Of a DNA stretch of 64,000 nucleotides, positions 9,503 through 18,013 are shown one piece after another. A model generated the notes under the pieces. It saw only the letters and a program-made list of their open reading frames with translations, was not told the origin of the DNA and ran no database searches. Source of the stretch: Arthrobacter sp. zg-Y1171 (GTDB taxonomy: Bacteria > Actinomycetota > Actinomycetes > Actinomycetales > Micrococcaceae); contig NZ_CP104264.1 of assembly GCF_025244845.1 (NCBI RefSeq), positions 3,286,001 through 3,350,000 of the forward strand, given 5' to 3'. Position 1 is the first letter of the stretch. The number at the start of each line of letters is the position of its first letter. The position numbers and the translations under genes are program-made.

Positions 9503-10158
9503 GCGCTACGCGGCGCAGGGGGTGCCGGGGGTGCCGGGGGAAGAGCGTCCCGCGGCCACCAGGCGGGCAGCAGGTTCCGCAGGGAACCCAGCCAGGCCTC
9601 GACGTCATCGTCGTCACTGACCACCCAATGTTCGAACCAGGAGGCATAGGCGCCGCCCAGGAAGGCCGCAGTCGTGTCCAGGTCCAGGGCCGCCGGCGGC
9701 GCGTTGTGCGCCCGCCAGACATGCAGTGCCAGGAGAATCCGCGCGTTTAGCCGGTCGGCGAGGATCCCGAGGAAGGTCTCCGTGTGAAAAAGCGCCCGGT
9801 AGACCCGCTGTTCTGCCTTGGTGTGCTGCAGGATCTGCCGGATGGACTCGACGTACAGGTCCCCGATCTCCGCGATTGTCCGGCCGGTGCCGCGTTGGTC
9901 CAGTTCAACTGTGCCGAGCCGGTCCACGACGCCGGCGTATACCGAGCCGGCGAAGTCGAAAATGTTCCGGTGGTGTCCGTAGAAAGTGGTGCGGTGCACC
10001 CCGGCCTGCCGGCAGAGTGCAGCCACGCTGATATCCGCGAGGTCGTGGCCCCGAAGCAGCTCCCACAGTCCCGCCTCGAGCGCGTCCCGGGTGCGCGTTA
10101 TCCGCGGCTCATCCGACGGTGAGTGCCGATGCGGCTTTGGGCGGTGCAGTCCGGGCAT
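9499..10158 (-). CDS. TetR/AcrR-family transcriptional regulator
   Basis: 219 residues with an N-terminal helix-turn-helix at about 43-66 (ISVAALCRQAG then VHRTTFYGHH), typical of TetR repressors, and an all-helical ligand domain of the DhaS-like C-terminal type. A run of Pro/Ala repeats ends the protein. Its stop codon and that of the convergent lactate-monooxygenase-like gene share the palindrome CTAG. It could control that neighbour or itself through the hairpin-like repeat just upstream, but neither is shown. Confidence 0.87.
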   Translation of the reverse strand: MPGLHRPKPHRHSPSDEPRITRTRDALEAGLWELLRGHDLADISVAALCRQAGVHRTTFYGHHRNIFDFAGSVYAGVVDRLGTVELDQRGTGRTIAEIGDLYVESIRQILQHTKAEQRVYRALFHTETFLGILADRLNARILLALHVWRAHNAPPAALDLDTTAAFLGGAYASWFEHWVVSDDDDVEAWLGSLRNLLPAWWPRDALPPAPPAPPAPRSA

Positions 10159-10178
10159 GCGACCAATCTTCTCAGATA

Positions 10179-10214
10179 CACGGAAGGGCCCCGCCGAAGC
10201 GAAGCCCTTCCGTG
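10179..10214. repeat. Inverted repeat upstream of the TetR gene
   Basis: Perfect 11-bp arms CACGGAAGGGC and GCCCTTCCGTG around a 14-base loop, 20 bp upstream of the TetR start. There is no T tract. It lies between two minus-strand genes, so it may be a terminator of the upstream DUF1295 gene or an operator for the TetR protein. The rest of 10215-10420 shows no gene. Confidence 0.5.
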
Positions 10215-10420
10215 CCGCGGCGCTGGGGGACGCCGCAAACTTTTAGTTGTAACCGGCCCAGCGGTTCGCCGGGAACAGCACCGGTACGTTTCTATCCTGC
10301 CCTATTCAACACCTGTAGAAGAACCTGCCGTTCCCAAAACCGTCGAATGTGACTGAGGAGACAGCTGTTGGCGCGGATTGGGCCCGGCGGCCCACTCAAC
10401 CTTCCGCCTTGCCTTCCCGC

Positions 10421-11236
10421 CTAGCGGGAGTGCTTTGAACTCAGGCGGGGAGGGAGCGGAACGAGCGGGGAGGTCCGGCGCCGGTACCGCGCGTAGTCGG
10501 GGTAGCGTGCCAGGGAAATGCTCTCGGTGAAGGCGGTGGACCCGGCGAAGAGCAGGGTCAGCAGGACCGGCCCTGCCAGCGTCCAATGCAGCCACTCCCC
10601 CGAGGCGGTGACGGCGAAACCGTAGAAGAGCCACCATTGGAGCTGTTCAAAGAAGAAGTTCGGGTGGCGCGAGTACCGGAACAGTCCCGTGCGGAGGAAG
10701 TCGGCCGGCGGAATTCGTCCGGCGGTCCGCAGTGCCTTTTTCCACTGCTGGAAGTTCCACTGCTGCTGGTCCGCCACGGTTTCTCCGGCCAGCGCGGCCA
10801 GGAACAGGACCGCCAGCAGCCAGTCCCAGCCCGTGAGCGCTCCGGGGTGTTGATAGACGGTCAGCACCGGCAGGGTCATCACCCAGATGACGATGTTCTG
10901 GTAGATGCTGATGAACAGCAGGTTGAAGGCCTGGAACTGCCACGGCTTCAGCCGTTGGCGCAGGATCCCCCACCGGTAGTCTTCACCGCCCGGGGCGTAA
11001 CCGCCCTTGCGGGCAAAATTGAACGTCAGCCGGACGCCCCACAGCGTAACCAGGACCGCCATCAGCGTTACCCGGTGGTCGCCGTCGGACGCGACGGCAA
11101 ACACCCAAAGGTAGGCCAGCGGAATGACGGACCAGATGCGGTCTGTCCAGGAGTATTCCCGGGTGATCAGTGACAGCACCCAGGTTCCGGCGCAGGCAGC
11201 GGCGAATATCTCCAAACAAACGCGAACCGGGTCCAT
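10421..11236 (-). CDS. DUF1295 family membrane protein (steroid 5-alpha-reductase-like fold)
   Basis: 271 residues with about six hydrophobic segments. The signature of the DUF1295 / isoprenylcysteine methyltransferase-like superfamily sits near the C-terminus: LFRYSRHPNFFFEQLQWW followed by ESISLARYPDYARYRRRTS. Family members are predicted to be integral-membrane reductases or methyltransferases acting on lipidic substrates. The actual reaction is unknown. It has no operon partner, with the GNAT gene divergent at 11394. Confidence 0.85.
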   Translation of the reverse strand: MDPVRVCLEIFAAACAGTWVLSLITREYSWTDRIWSVIPLAYLWVFAVASDGDHRVTLMAVLVTLWGVRLTFNFARKGGYAPGGEDYRWGILRQRLKPWQFQAFNLLFISIYQNIVIWVMTLPVLTVYQHPGALTGWDWLLAVLFLAALAGETVADQQQWNFQQWKKALRTAGRIPPADFLRTGLFRYSRHPNFFFEQLQWWLFYGFAVTASGEWLHWTLAGPVLLTLLFAGSTAFTESISLARYPDYARYRRRTSPLVPLPPRLSSKHSR

Positions 11237-11381
11237 CCTCGGAGGATACGTTCGGTTCCCTGTCTGCGGAACCCTTCACCGCGGGACCCTGCATTCATAG
11301 GTAATACAGGGAACACAACCCGGCAGACCTTCCGGATATCGAACTAATGCGGAGAATTCAGGCTCGATTGCGGAATAGCCC

Positions 11382-11387
11382 TACACT
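11382..11387 (+). promoter_or_regulatory. -10 element implying a leaderless GNAT transcript
   Basis: TACACT fits the actinobacterial -10 pattern TAnnnT and ends 6 bp before the ATG at 11394. Transcription would therefore begin at the start codon itself. No Shine-Dalgarno is present upstream of this ATG, which agrees with leaderless translation. No good -35 is seen. Confidence 0.4.
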
Positions 11388-11393
11388 TTGCCA

Positions 11394-11924
11394 ATGGCAA
11401 CCCTGATTACCCCCGATGTCCGTTTCCGGAACAGTTGGCTGGCCGCGGCCGAAGAATTCAACGGCGAGAGGATGGACGGTTCCGGCGTGTACGGGGACAC
11501 CTCGAAAGAGCGCATTCGCACGGAAATTGCCGGGGACTTTGCCGGTTTCGTCGACAGCCTGGTCAAGGAACGGTTCCCGGACACACCGCGGCAGGAAGGC
11601 TTGGTGCCCTGCACCTATCTGTGGCTGGTGGACGGCGATGAGTTCCTGGGTTCGCTTGCCGTCCGGCACACCCTGAATGATTTCCTCTTCGAGCAGGGTG
11701 GCCACATTGGTTACAGCGTCCGGCCCTCCGCACGCCGGCGGGGGCATGCCGCACGCGCACTTCAGGACGCCCTGCCGGTTGCCCGCCAGCTGGGCATTGC
11801 ACGGGTACTCGTCACCTGCGCCGAAGACAACGCCGGCTCCCGGGCGGTCATCGAGAAAAACGGCGGAGTCTATGAGGACAGCCGGGACGGCACGCGGCGG
11901 TACTGGATCGGCCTGCCCGATTAA
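11394..11924 (+). CDS. GNAT-family N-acetyltransferase
   Basis: 176 residues. The acetyl-CoA site is HIGYSVRPSARRRGHAAR, the classical R/Q-x-x-G-x-G/A loop. ARVLVTCAEDNAGSRAVIEKNGG and a terminal RRYWIGL complete the fold, as in the YjcF/RimI-like acetyltransferases. ATG 11394 is preferred over the TTG two codons earlier. The start has no ribosome site and may be leaderless. The substrate is unknown. Confidence 0.87.
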   Translation: MATLITPDVRFRNSWLAAAEEFNGERMDGSGVYGDTSKERIRTEIAGDFAGFVDSLVKERFPDTPRQEGLVPCTYLWLVDGDEFLGSLAVRHTLNDFLFEQGGHIGYSVRPSARRRGHAARALQDALPVARQLGIARVLVTCAEDNAGSRAVIEKNGGVYEDSRDGTRRYWIGLPD

Positions 11925-11937
11925 TTGCCCGACGGGC

Positions 11938-13482
11938 TCAGACCGCTACCGCACCAGCCAGCGGCAGCACCACGGTGAAGCTGGTGCGGCCGGGTTTGCT
12001 CTCGACCTCGATGGTCCCCCCGTTGGCCGCAACGAGGGCATAGACAATGGCCAGGCCGAGCCCCGTGTTGCTCGTATTCCCGGTCCGCGCGGAATCGGCC
12101 TTGCTGAACCGGGCGAACAGTGAATCGATGAAGTCCGGCTCTATCCCCTGGCCGTCATCCGTCACCGTCAAGGTGGCCCAGGTTGCTCCTGCCTGCAGTC
12201 CGATTTCCACGCGGGTCCCCCGAGGAGTGTGCTTATGGGCATTGGAAAGCAGATTAATAAGCACTTGCCGCAGCTCGGGCTCGACGGCGGACACCACTAC
12301 CGGTTCATCAGGCAGCATCAGCGTCCACTGATACTCCGGGGCCGAGACCTGCGCATCGCTGACTGCCTCCACGATCAGTTCGGTGAGGTCGACGCCGGTC
12401 CGCTCGCCCCGCTGGCCCTCGTCCAGCCTCGCCAGCAGCAGCAGGTCTTCAACTAACGCGGACATACGCTTGGACTCACTGTCCACGCGTTCCAACGCGG
12501 CGCGGCCCGGAGGGCTGACGTGTTCGCTGAGCAGGACCAGCTCCGTGTACCCGCGGATCGAGGTGAGCGGCGTGCGCAGCTCGTGGCTGGCGTCGGCAAC
12601 GAACCGCCGCACCTTCGTTTCGCTGTCCTGCCGGGCGCGCAGGGCGTTGGTAACGTGATCGATCATGCCGTTTAGGGCCATCCCCACCGTTCCGACTTCG
12701 GACCCGGGCCGCGCGGCCGCCGGGGGCACACGGACTGGAATCTCCACCTCTCCGGAGGCCAGCGGCAGCTTGGATACGGAGGTCGCGACGGCGGCCAGCT
12801 CATCCAGCGGGCGCAGCGAGCGGCGGATGATCATTGTGCCTGCAAACCCGGTGACGAGCAGGCCGGCCAGGGACAGCACAACCATGGTCAGATCGAGCGA
12901 GGCCAGGGTGCTCTCCCGCTGCGCAGTTGAAAGTCCGGTGACCAGCATTCCGTTCCCGGCGCCGGGCGGGGCGGGGAACGCATCCACCCGGTAATGCTCG
13001 CTGGACAGGTTCATGTCCTGGGGGCCGCGGGCCGGATCCATTCCCGCCAGCAGTTCCAGGTCTGCCCCGTTCAGCGACACCGCAGAGCCGTCCTCAAGCA
13101 CAAGCGTGGATCGGCGGGCAGCGCCGTCCTCGAAGAAGGCATTCAGGGAGCCCGGGCGCTGGCCGGACTGGTAGTCGCTGCCGTCACCGCGTTCCCCGGC
13201 TCCGTTGTCCGTGCCGGCGGTGCCCGGGGCCGGCTCCTTTTGGGGCGACGGATACTCCCCCGCAGAGTGGCCGGGGCGGAACCCGGCTCTGGCCGCCGCA
13301 CGTTCCAATCCGTCGTCGAGCACTCCAGTGAGATACCGGTCCATGGCCACGTGGCTGAAAATGCCCAACGCCGCACAGGTCACAGTCAGGAGCGCCAGGG
13401 TGGTGAGTATGAGCTTGGTGCGCAGCGGATGGCTGCGTATCTGCGATCCCCCGGCAGCCGGACGAGTACCCGCGTGGATCAT
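11938..13482 (-). CDS. Sensor histidine kinase of an OmpR-type two-component system
   Basis: 514 residues. TM1 lies at about 24-46, followed by an extracellular sensor of about 150 residues with a low-complexity Pro/Gly stretch. TM2 lies at about 197-218, then a HAMP domain, the dimerisation H-box SHELRTPLTS with phospho-His near 300, and the ATPase boxes NLLSNAHKHTP, DDGQGIEP and NTGLGLAI. It resembles the TrcS/TcrS-type kinases of actinobacteria. Its start overlaps the stop of the response regulator by 4 bp, so the two are coupled. The signal is unknown. Confidence 0.93.
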   Translation of the reverse strand: MIHAGTRPAAGGSQIRSHPLRTKLILTTLALLTVTCAALGIFSHVAMDRYLTGVLDDGLERAAARAGFRPGHSAGEYPSPQKEPAPGTAGTDNGAGERGDGSDYQSGQRPGSLNAFFEDGAARRSTLVLEDGSAVSLNGADLELLAGMDPARGPQDMNLSSEHYRVDAFPAPPGAGNGMLVTGLSTAQRESTLASLDLTMVVLSLAGLLVTGFAGTMIIRRSLRPLDELAAVATSVSKLPLASGEVEIPVRVPPAAARPGSEVGTVGMALNGMIDHVTNALRARQDSETKVRRFVADASHELRTPLTSIRGYTELVLLSEHVSPPGRAALERVDSESKRMSALVEDLLLLARLDEGQRGERTGVDLTELIVEAVSDAQVSAPEYQWTLMLPDEPVVVSAVEPELRQVLINLLSNAHKHTPRGTRVEIGLQAGATWATLTVTDDGQGIEPDFIDSLFARFSKADSARTGNTSNTGLGLAIVYALVAANGGTIEVESKPGRTSFTVVLPLAGAVAV

Positions 13483-14228
13483 GGGGCCGCCGGTTTAAGC
13501 ACGTAGCCGGCGCCCCGGACCGTATGGATCATGGGCGGGCGTCCGACGTCGATCTTCTTGCGCAGGTAGGAAATGTACAGCTCGACAATGTTCGCCTGGC
13601 CGCCGAAATCGTAGTTCCAGACATTCGTCAGGATCTGCGCCTTACTCAGCACCCGCCTCGGGTTTTCCATAAGGTACCGCAGCAGCTCCCACTGGGTATT
13701 CGTGAGGGCAATGTCCTCCCCGCTCCTGATGACCTCGCGGGTTTCCAGGTTCATCACCAGGTCGCCGACCACCAGTTCGTCCGAGCCCGACGCCGCGGCC
13801 CCGGAACGCTGCACCAGGCGGTGCAGGCGGAGCATCAGTTCCTCCATGCTGAACGGCTTGGTCACGTAGTCATCCCCGCCGGCGGCCAGCCCTGAGATAC
13901 GGTCCTCCACGGCATCCCTGGCGGTAAGGAACAGAGCGGGAACCTGCGGCAGAAAGGTCCTGATCTTCTGCAGGGCCTGAAGCCCGTTGACCCCGGGGAT
14001 CATCACGTCCAGCACCAGGACGTCGGGCCGGAATTCGCGGGCAGCAGAGACCGCACCGAGTCCATTACCTGCAGTAACGACGTTCCAGCCCAGCATCCGC
14101 AGGCCCATGCCAACAAGCTCCGCGAGGCTGGTCTCGTCGTCGACCACCAGCGCCCGGATCGGACTCCCGTCCGGGTGCGCGAGGCGCGGAAGATTACCCG
14201 TGGGCGATTGGGACGAAACGTGTGCCAT
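13479..14228 (-). CDS. OmpR/PhoB-family response regulator
   Basis: 249 residues. The receiver domain has the acidic pair in VVDDE and the phospho-acceptor Asp in VLVLDVMIPG (about residue 74), with TARDA and the Lys in VTKPF. The C-terminal winged helix ends in IVELYISYLRKKID and IHTVRGAGYVL, the DNA-recognition and wing signature. It is the partner of the kinase that overlaps its 3' end. Target genes are not visible; the divergent FNT-channel gene 230 bp away is a candidate. Confidence 0.95.
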   Translation of the reverse strand: MAHVSSQSPTGNLPRLAHPDGSPIRALVVDDETSLAELVGMGLRMLGWNVVTAGNGLGAVSAAREFRPDVLVLDVMIPGVNGLQALQKIRTFLPQVPALFLTARDAVEDRISGLAAGGDDYVTKPFSMEELMLRLHRLVQRSGAAASGSDELVVGDLVMNLETREVIRSGEDIALTNTQWELLRYLMENPRRVLSKAQILTNVWNYDFGGQANIVELYISYLRKKIDVGRPPMIHTVRGAGYVLKPAAP

Positions 14229-14458
14229 GAATACGTCCTTTGGCTCGGTGCCGGTGGCTGGGTCAAGCGTAAGCGCAAAGTTCCCTTTTGCGTCCCGGTA
14301 TTTTCCCTGCTGTCTCCACCCTGTGCTGAGACTGTGCCATGTCTGTGCGAAGCCGGTACGGGTACGGACTCACGGAATGGGAATTGAACCGCGCCCCGGC
14401 CGCTTTATGGTTTAACAGCACCGCATCCAGAAAGATCCAGCCGCACCGGAAGGACGCC

Positions 14459-15298
14459 ATGAGCGAGGAACGCCGCAGCGAAATCGGAGACTCCGCAGCG
14501 CCGGTGGAGGACGAACTTAAGGAATCCTTCGACAAGACGGTGACGGAAGGCGCAGAACGGCTGCACCGCACCTTCCGGACCATCCTGGTGACCGGGGTGT
14601 TCGGCGGCATGGAGGTTGGCCTGGGCGTCATGGCCTATCTCGCCGTGATGCATGAAACGGGAGACCACCTCCTGGCGGGCCTGGCATTCAGTGTCGGCCT
14701 GATCGCCCTCTTCCTGGCCCACAGCGAGCTGTTCACGGAGAACTTCCTCATGCCCGTCGCGGCAGTTGCCGCAAGGGAAGGCAGCATGAAACTGCTCGCC
14801 AAGCTCTGGGGCGGGACCCTGCTGGCCAACCTGGCCGGCGGTTGGATCTTCATGTGGATAGTGATGCAGGCCTTTCCGCAGTGGTCGTCCACGGTGGCAA
14901 CATCGGCGTCGCACTTTACCGAGGCGCCCTTCTCACTCCAGACCGTGGCACTGGCGGTTCTGGGCGGCAGCACCATCACCCTGATGAGCCGTATGCAGCA
15001 GGGAACCACCTCGGACCCGGCAAAGATCGTGGCGACGGTAATCGGCGGTTTCCTGCTCGCCGGGCTCCAGCTTTTCCACTCCATCCTAGACTCGCTGCTG
15101 ATCTTCGGCGCGATCATCTCCGGCGCGGAAATCACGTACCTCGAATGGCTGGGCTGGTTCGGTTACACCCTGCTGTTCAACATGCTGGGCGGGCTGGTGC
15201 TGGTCACGGCACTGCGGCTGGTGCGCACCAAGGAACTGGTGGCACAGCGGCGCAGTGAGGCACCCGAGGACCCCGACGCCTCACGGGGGAAAGCCTGA
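14459..15298 (+). CDS. Formate/nitrite transporter (FNT) family channel
   Basis: 279 residues from the ATG at 14459 (GGAAGGA upstream). It has an acidic N-terminus and six hydrophobic segments with FNT-like loops such as GGMEVGLGVMAYLAV, LFTENFLMP and GAEITYLEWLGW. FNT proteins are pentameric anion/weak-acid channels for formate, nitrite or hydrosulfide. The E-N-F-L-M-P segment places it with the YfdC-like branch rather than NirC. The substrate is unknown. It is divergent from the two-component genes. Confidence 0.85.
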   Translation: MSEERRSEIGDSAAPVEDELKESFDKTVTEGAERLHRTFRTILVTGVFGGMEVGLGVMAYLAVMHETGDHLLAGLAFSVGLIALFLAHSELFTENFLMPVAAVAAREGSMKLLAKLWGGTLLANLAGGWIFMWIVMQAFPQWSSTVATSASHFTEAPFSLQTVALAVLGGSTITLMSRMQQGTTSDPAKIVATVIGGFLLAGLQLFHSILDSLLIFGAIISGAEITYLEWLGWFGYTLLFNMLGGLVLVTALRLVRTKELVAQRRSEAPEDPDASRGKA

Positions 15299-15595
15299 GC
15301 GCAAGTGCGCCGAGCGGCAGAAACAAGCACTGCCAGCGGCCCCGAAAAGAAAGGCACTTGCGCAGGGAGGATAAGCTGACGGGACAGCGTGGGGACCGCG
15401 AGCCGGACAGTCAACGACTAATCCGTCAACCTTTTCAGCAAGATCCGCACCTCCCGCCTGGAAATTGACTCCTTCTCTATTGCCCGCGCGCCCGGCCGTC
15501 ACCCTTCACCGGTGACCGGCCCGGACAGGTCCAAGCGGTCTCGGGAGCCCGCTTCCGAAGCAAGCTCGGAACCATTTGAACAGAGGGACGTCATT

Positions 15596-16108
15596 TTGAA
15601 TTTCACCGTCGGGCAGACCCTGGTGTACCCGCACCACGGCGCCGTCACCGTTACCGATATTTCCCCCATGACAGTCAAGGGAGTGGAGCGGGAAACCCTG
15701 ACCTTCCGCGTCCACGCGACTGAACTGACCATCAAGCTCCCGGCGGACAACGCCGAAGACGTAGGGGTACGTTCCGTCATCGACGACGCCGGCGTAGAGG
15801 CCGTGTTTACGGTGCTTCGCGGACCCGTGGGGATGGAACCGGACAACTGGTCCCGGCGGTTCAAGGCCAACGAAGGCAAAATGTCCACCGGTGAACTTCG
15901 CCTGATCGCAGAAGTTGTCCGCGACCTGTGGTGCCGCGAGCGGACCCACCCCCTGTCCACCGGGGAAAAGCGGATGCTGCTGAAGGCCAGGCAGCTGCTT
16001 GTCTCCGAACTTGCCCTGGCCCGATCCTCGTCAGCGGAGGACGCCGGTGACCTGCTCGATTCCGTCCTGATGGAAACGGTTAGCGAGCCGGAGCTGGCGA
16101 CCAGCTAG
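15596..16108 (+). CDS. CarD-family RNA-polymerase-binding regulator (divergent paralogue)
   Basis: 170 residues from a TTG start preceded by AGAGGG. The N-terminal RNAP-interacting domain opens NFTVGQTLVYPHHGAVTVTD, close to the VGETVVYPHHGAA of canonical CarD. The C-terminal helical DNA-binding part carries NWSRRFKANEGK, VVRDLW and SAGEKRML-like LSTGEKRML. CarD stabilises open promoter complexes. The middle (MTVKGVERETLTFRV) and the long acidic tail differ from the housekeeping protein, so it may be a second copy. An in-frame ATG at 15512 would add 28 poorly conserved residues. Confidence 0.85.
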   Translation: MNFTVGQTLVYPHHGAVTVTDISPMTVKGVERETLTFRVHATELTIKLPADNAEDVGVRSVIDDAGVEAVFTVLRGPVGMEPDNWSRRFKANEGKMSTGELRLIAEVVRDLWCRERTHPLSTGEKRMLLKARQLLVSELALARSSSAEDAGDLLDSVLMETVSEPELATS

Positions 16109-16121
16109 TTCCCGGCCGCCG

Positions 16122-16166
16122 CTTCCCGTCCTTCCGCATTCCACCGACGTGCGGAAGGACGGGAAG
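16122..16166 (+). terminator. Strong hairpin terminator after the CarD-like gene
   Basis: Perfect 17-bp stem CTTCCCGTCCTTCCGCA with its complement, 11-base loop, 14 bp after the stop codon. There is no U-tract, as is common for actinobacterial terminators. Confidence 0.7.
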
Positions 16167-16651
16167 GCTGCGGAAACTGCCCGTTTTGGCTCAGGACGCG
16201 CTGGCGTTGTATCAAGGAAAGTAGGACGGTTTCCGCTTCCCGCGGGGACCCTCCGCTGCGGATCAAGAGAACTTCGAGGGCCTTGAAGCGAGGGCCCGGA
16301 AAGGCGCCCGTGAACTTTCCCTGCACCTGCTTTTGCCAGCCCGTGCCCGGCACCGGCCGGCTGGGGATCGAACTTTATGACCCGTTTTGCCTGGTGCGCC
16401 AGCACCGGGTGGCGGCCTCCACCAACCACGAGCCCACGTATCGGCACGGGCAGGGCAGCTGGTAGGCATTGACGTGGTTTCCGGCTGCAGCCTGAAGGAA
16501 ACCTTGGAACAGCAAACAGGTCCATCCTGTAACATTCCTTGGACTATGGATGACCCTCCCTCACATAAACCCATGCCCCTCCCCGTCCTGACCGACCTGC
16601 AGACCGTGCCCACTCCGGCTGCACCGGCTATCACGAGAGAGGGGCAGCCCC
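16167..16651 (+). other. 485-bp gene-free leader region ahead of the CNNM transporter genes
   Basis: No reading frame here has convincing coding character. It contains one well-defined structure, a hairpin at 16476-16503 whose outer arms GGTTTCC/GGAAACC enclose the palindrome GGCTGCAGCC. The remainder shows no recognised riboswitch consensus. Because it precedes probable divalent-cation transporters, a structured or regulated leader is possible but not shown. Confidence 0.4.
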
Positions 16652-18013
16652 ATGTATGAATGGCTCATGGTCGGCGTAGGATTGCTCCTCACCGTCGGCA
16701 CCGGACTGTTTGTCGCCTCCGAATTTGCGCTCGTCAATTTGGACCGTGCGGACCTTGAGTCCCGCCGCGACAAGGGCGAAAAACGCCTCAATCCCACAAT
16801 CAACGCGCTGAAGATCACCTCCACCCATCTTTCCAGCGCACAGCTCGGCATCACCCTGACCACCCTGCTGACCGGGTACACCTTCGAACCTGCAATCAGC
16901 TCGATGCTGCGCTCCCCGCTCACGGCGCTGGGCCTGCCGGAGGGGATGGTGCCGGGCGTCGGCGCCGTCGCCGGCATTTTCCTCGCCACCATCTTCTCGA
17001 TGATCATCGGCGAACTGGTTCCCAAGAACTTTGCCCTGGCGCTCCCCCTGGCCACCGCCAAGCTGGTAGTGCCCTTCCAGACCGTTTTCACCACGGTGTT
17101 CAAGCCCGTCATCCTGCTGTTCAACAACACGGCGAACGCCATCATCCGGTCCTTCGGCATCGAACCCAAGGAAGAGCTCTCGGGCGCACGCAGCGCCGAA
17201 GAACTCAGCTCCCTGGTTCGGCGTTCAGCGCTGGAAGGCGTGCTGGACCTGGACCACGCCGTGCTCCTGAACCGAACTTTGCGCTTCGCCGAACACTCCG
17301 CGGCGGACGTTATGACCCCCCGGGTCCGCATGCGGACGGTCCACGAGTCCGACACTGCCGAACAGGTGGTCGCCGTTGCCACGGCAACCGGCTATTCCCG
17401 CTTCCCCGTGATCGGACGCGATTCGGACGACGTTCTGGGCGTGCTGCACCTCAAGCAGGCCTTCGCCGTACCGCTGGCCGCACGGACCTCCGTCACGGCC
17501 GCAGAACTCATGGTGGAACCGCTGCATGTACCCGAGTCCATGGGCGTTGACACGCTGCTGGGACTGCTGCGCGCCCAGGGCCTGCAGGTCGCGATCGTGT
17601 CCGACGAGCACGGCGGCACCGCCGGCATCGTCACCCTCGAAGACCTCGTGGAGGAGATTGTGGGCGAACTCGAGGACGAACACGACCGCGCGCGCGTCGG
17701 CGTCGTCCGCACGGGCCGCGCCATCACCTTCGACGCCTCGCTCCGGCCGGACGAACTCCTGGACCGCACCGGCGTCGAGGTTCCCGACGGCGAGGAATAT
17801 GACACCATCGCCGGTTTTGTCACGGACGTACTGGACCGGCTGCCGGAGCTGGGCGACGAAGTGGAAATCGAGGGCGGCACGCTCCGTGTGGAACGGGTGG
17901 TCCGCAACCACATCGAACGCCTGCGCTTCACCCCGTCGGGCTCGCTGGAGACCCCGGTGAGCGCCCATGACCGCATTGTCGACTCGCTGACCAAGGACCT
18001 GACCCATGAGTGA
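16652..18013 (+). CDS. CNNM/CorC (HlyC/CorC-type) membrane transporter, long form
   Basis: 453 residues. An N-terminal DUF21/CNNM membrane domain of about 190 residues (AQLGITLTTLLTGY, IIGELVPKNFAL) is followed by a CBS pair at about 215-340 (VMTPRVRMRTV, GTAGIVTLEDLVEEIVGE) and a C-terminal CorC_HlyC domain (EYDTIAGFVTDVL). Proteins of this family export or gate Mg2+/Co2+ or control cytosolic Mg2+. GAGAGGGG precedes the ATG. It overlaps the second copy by 8 bp. Confidence 0.93.
   Translation: MYEWLMVGVGLLLTVGTGLFVASEFALVNLDRADLESRRDKGEKRLNPTINALKITSTHLSSAQLGITLTTLLTGYTFEPAISSMLRSPLTALGLPEGMVPGVGAVAGIFLATIFSMIIGELVPKNFALALPLATAKLVVPFQTVFTTVFKPVILLFNNTANAIIRSFGIEPKEELSGARSAEELSSLVRRSALEGVLDLDHAVLLNRTLRFAEHSAADVMTPRVRMRTVHESDTAEQVVAVATATGYSRFPVIGRDSDDVLGVLHLKQAFAVPLAARTSVTAAELMVEPLHVPESMGVDTLLGLLRAQGLQVAIVSDEHGGTAGIVTLEDLVEEIVGELEDEHDRARVGVVRTGRAITFDASLRPDELLDRTGVEVPDGEEYDTIAGFVTDVLDRLPELGDEVEIEGGTLRVERVVRNHIERLRFTPSGSLETPVSAHDRIVDSLTKDLTHE

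Noticed and set aside
16283-16465. 60-codon frame with several Cys residues in the long intergenic region
   Set aside because: No ribosome site, no conserved zinc spacing and no continuation in other frames to suggest a pseudogene.
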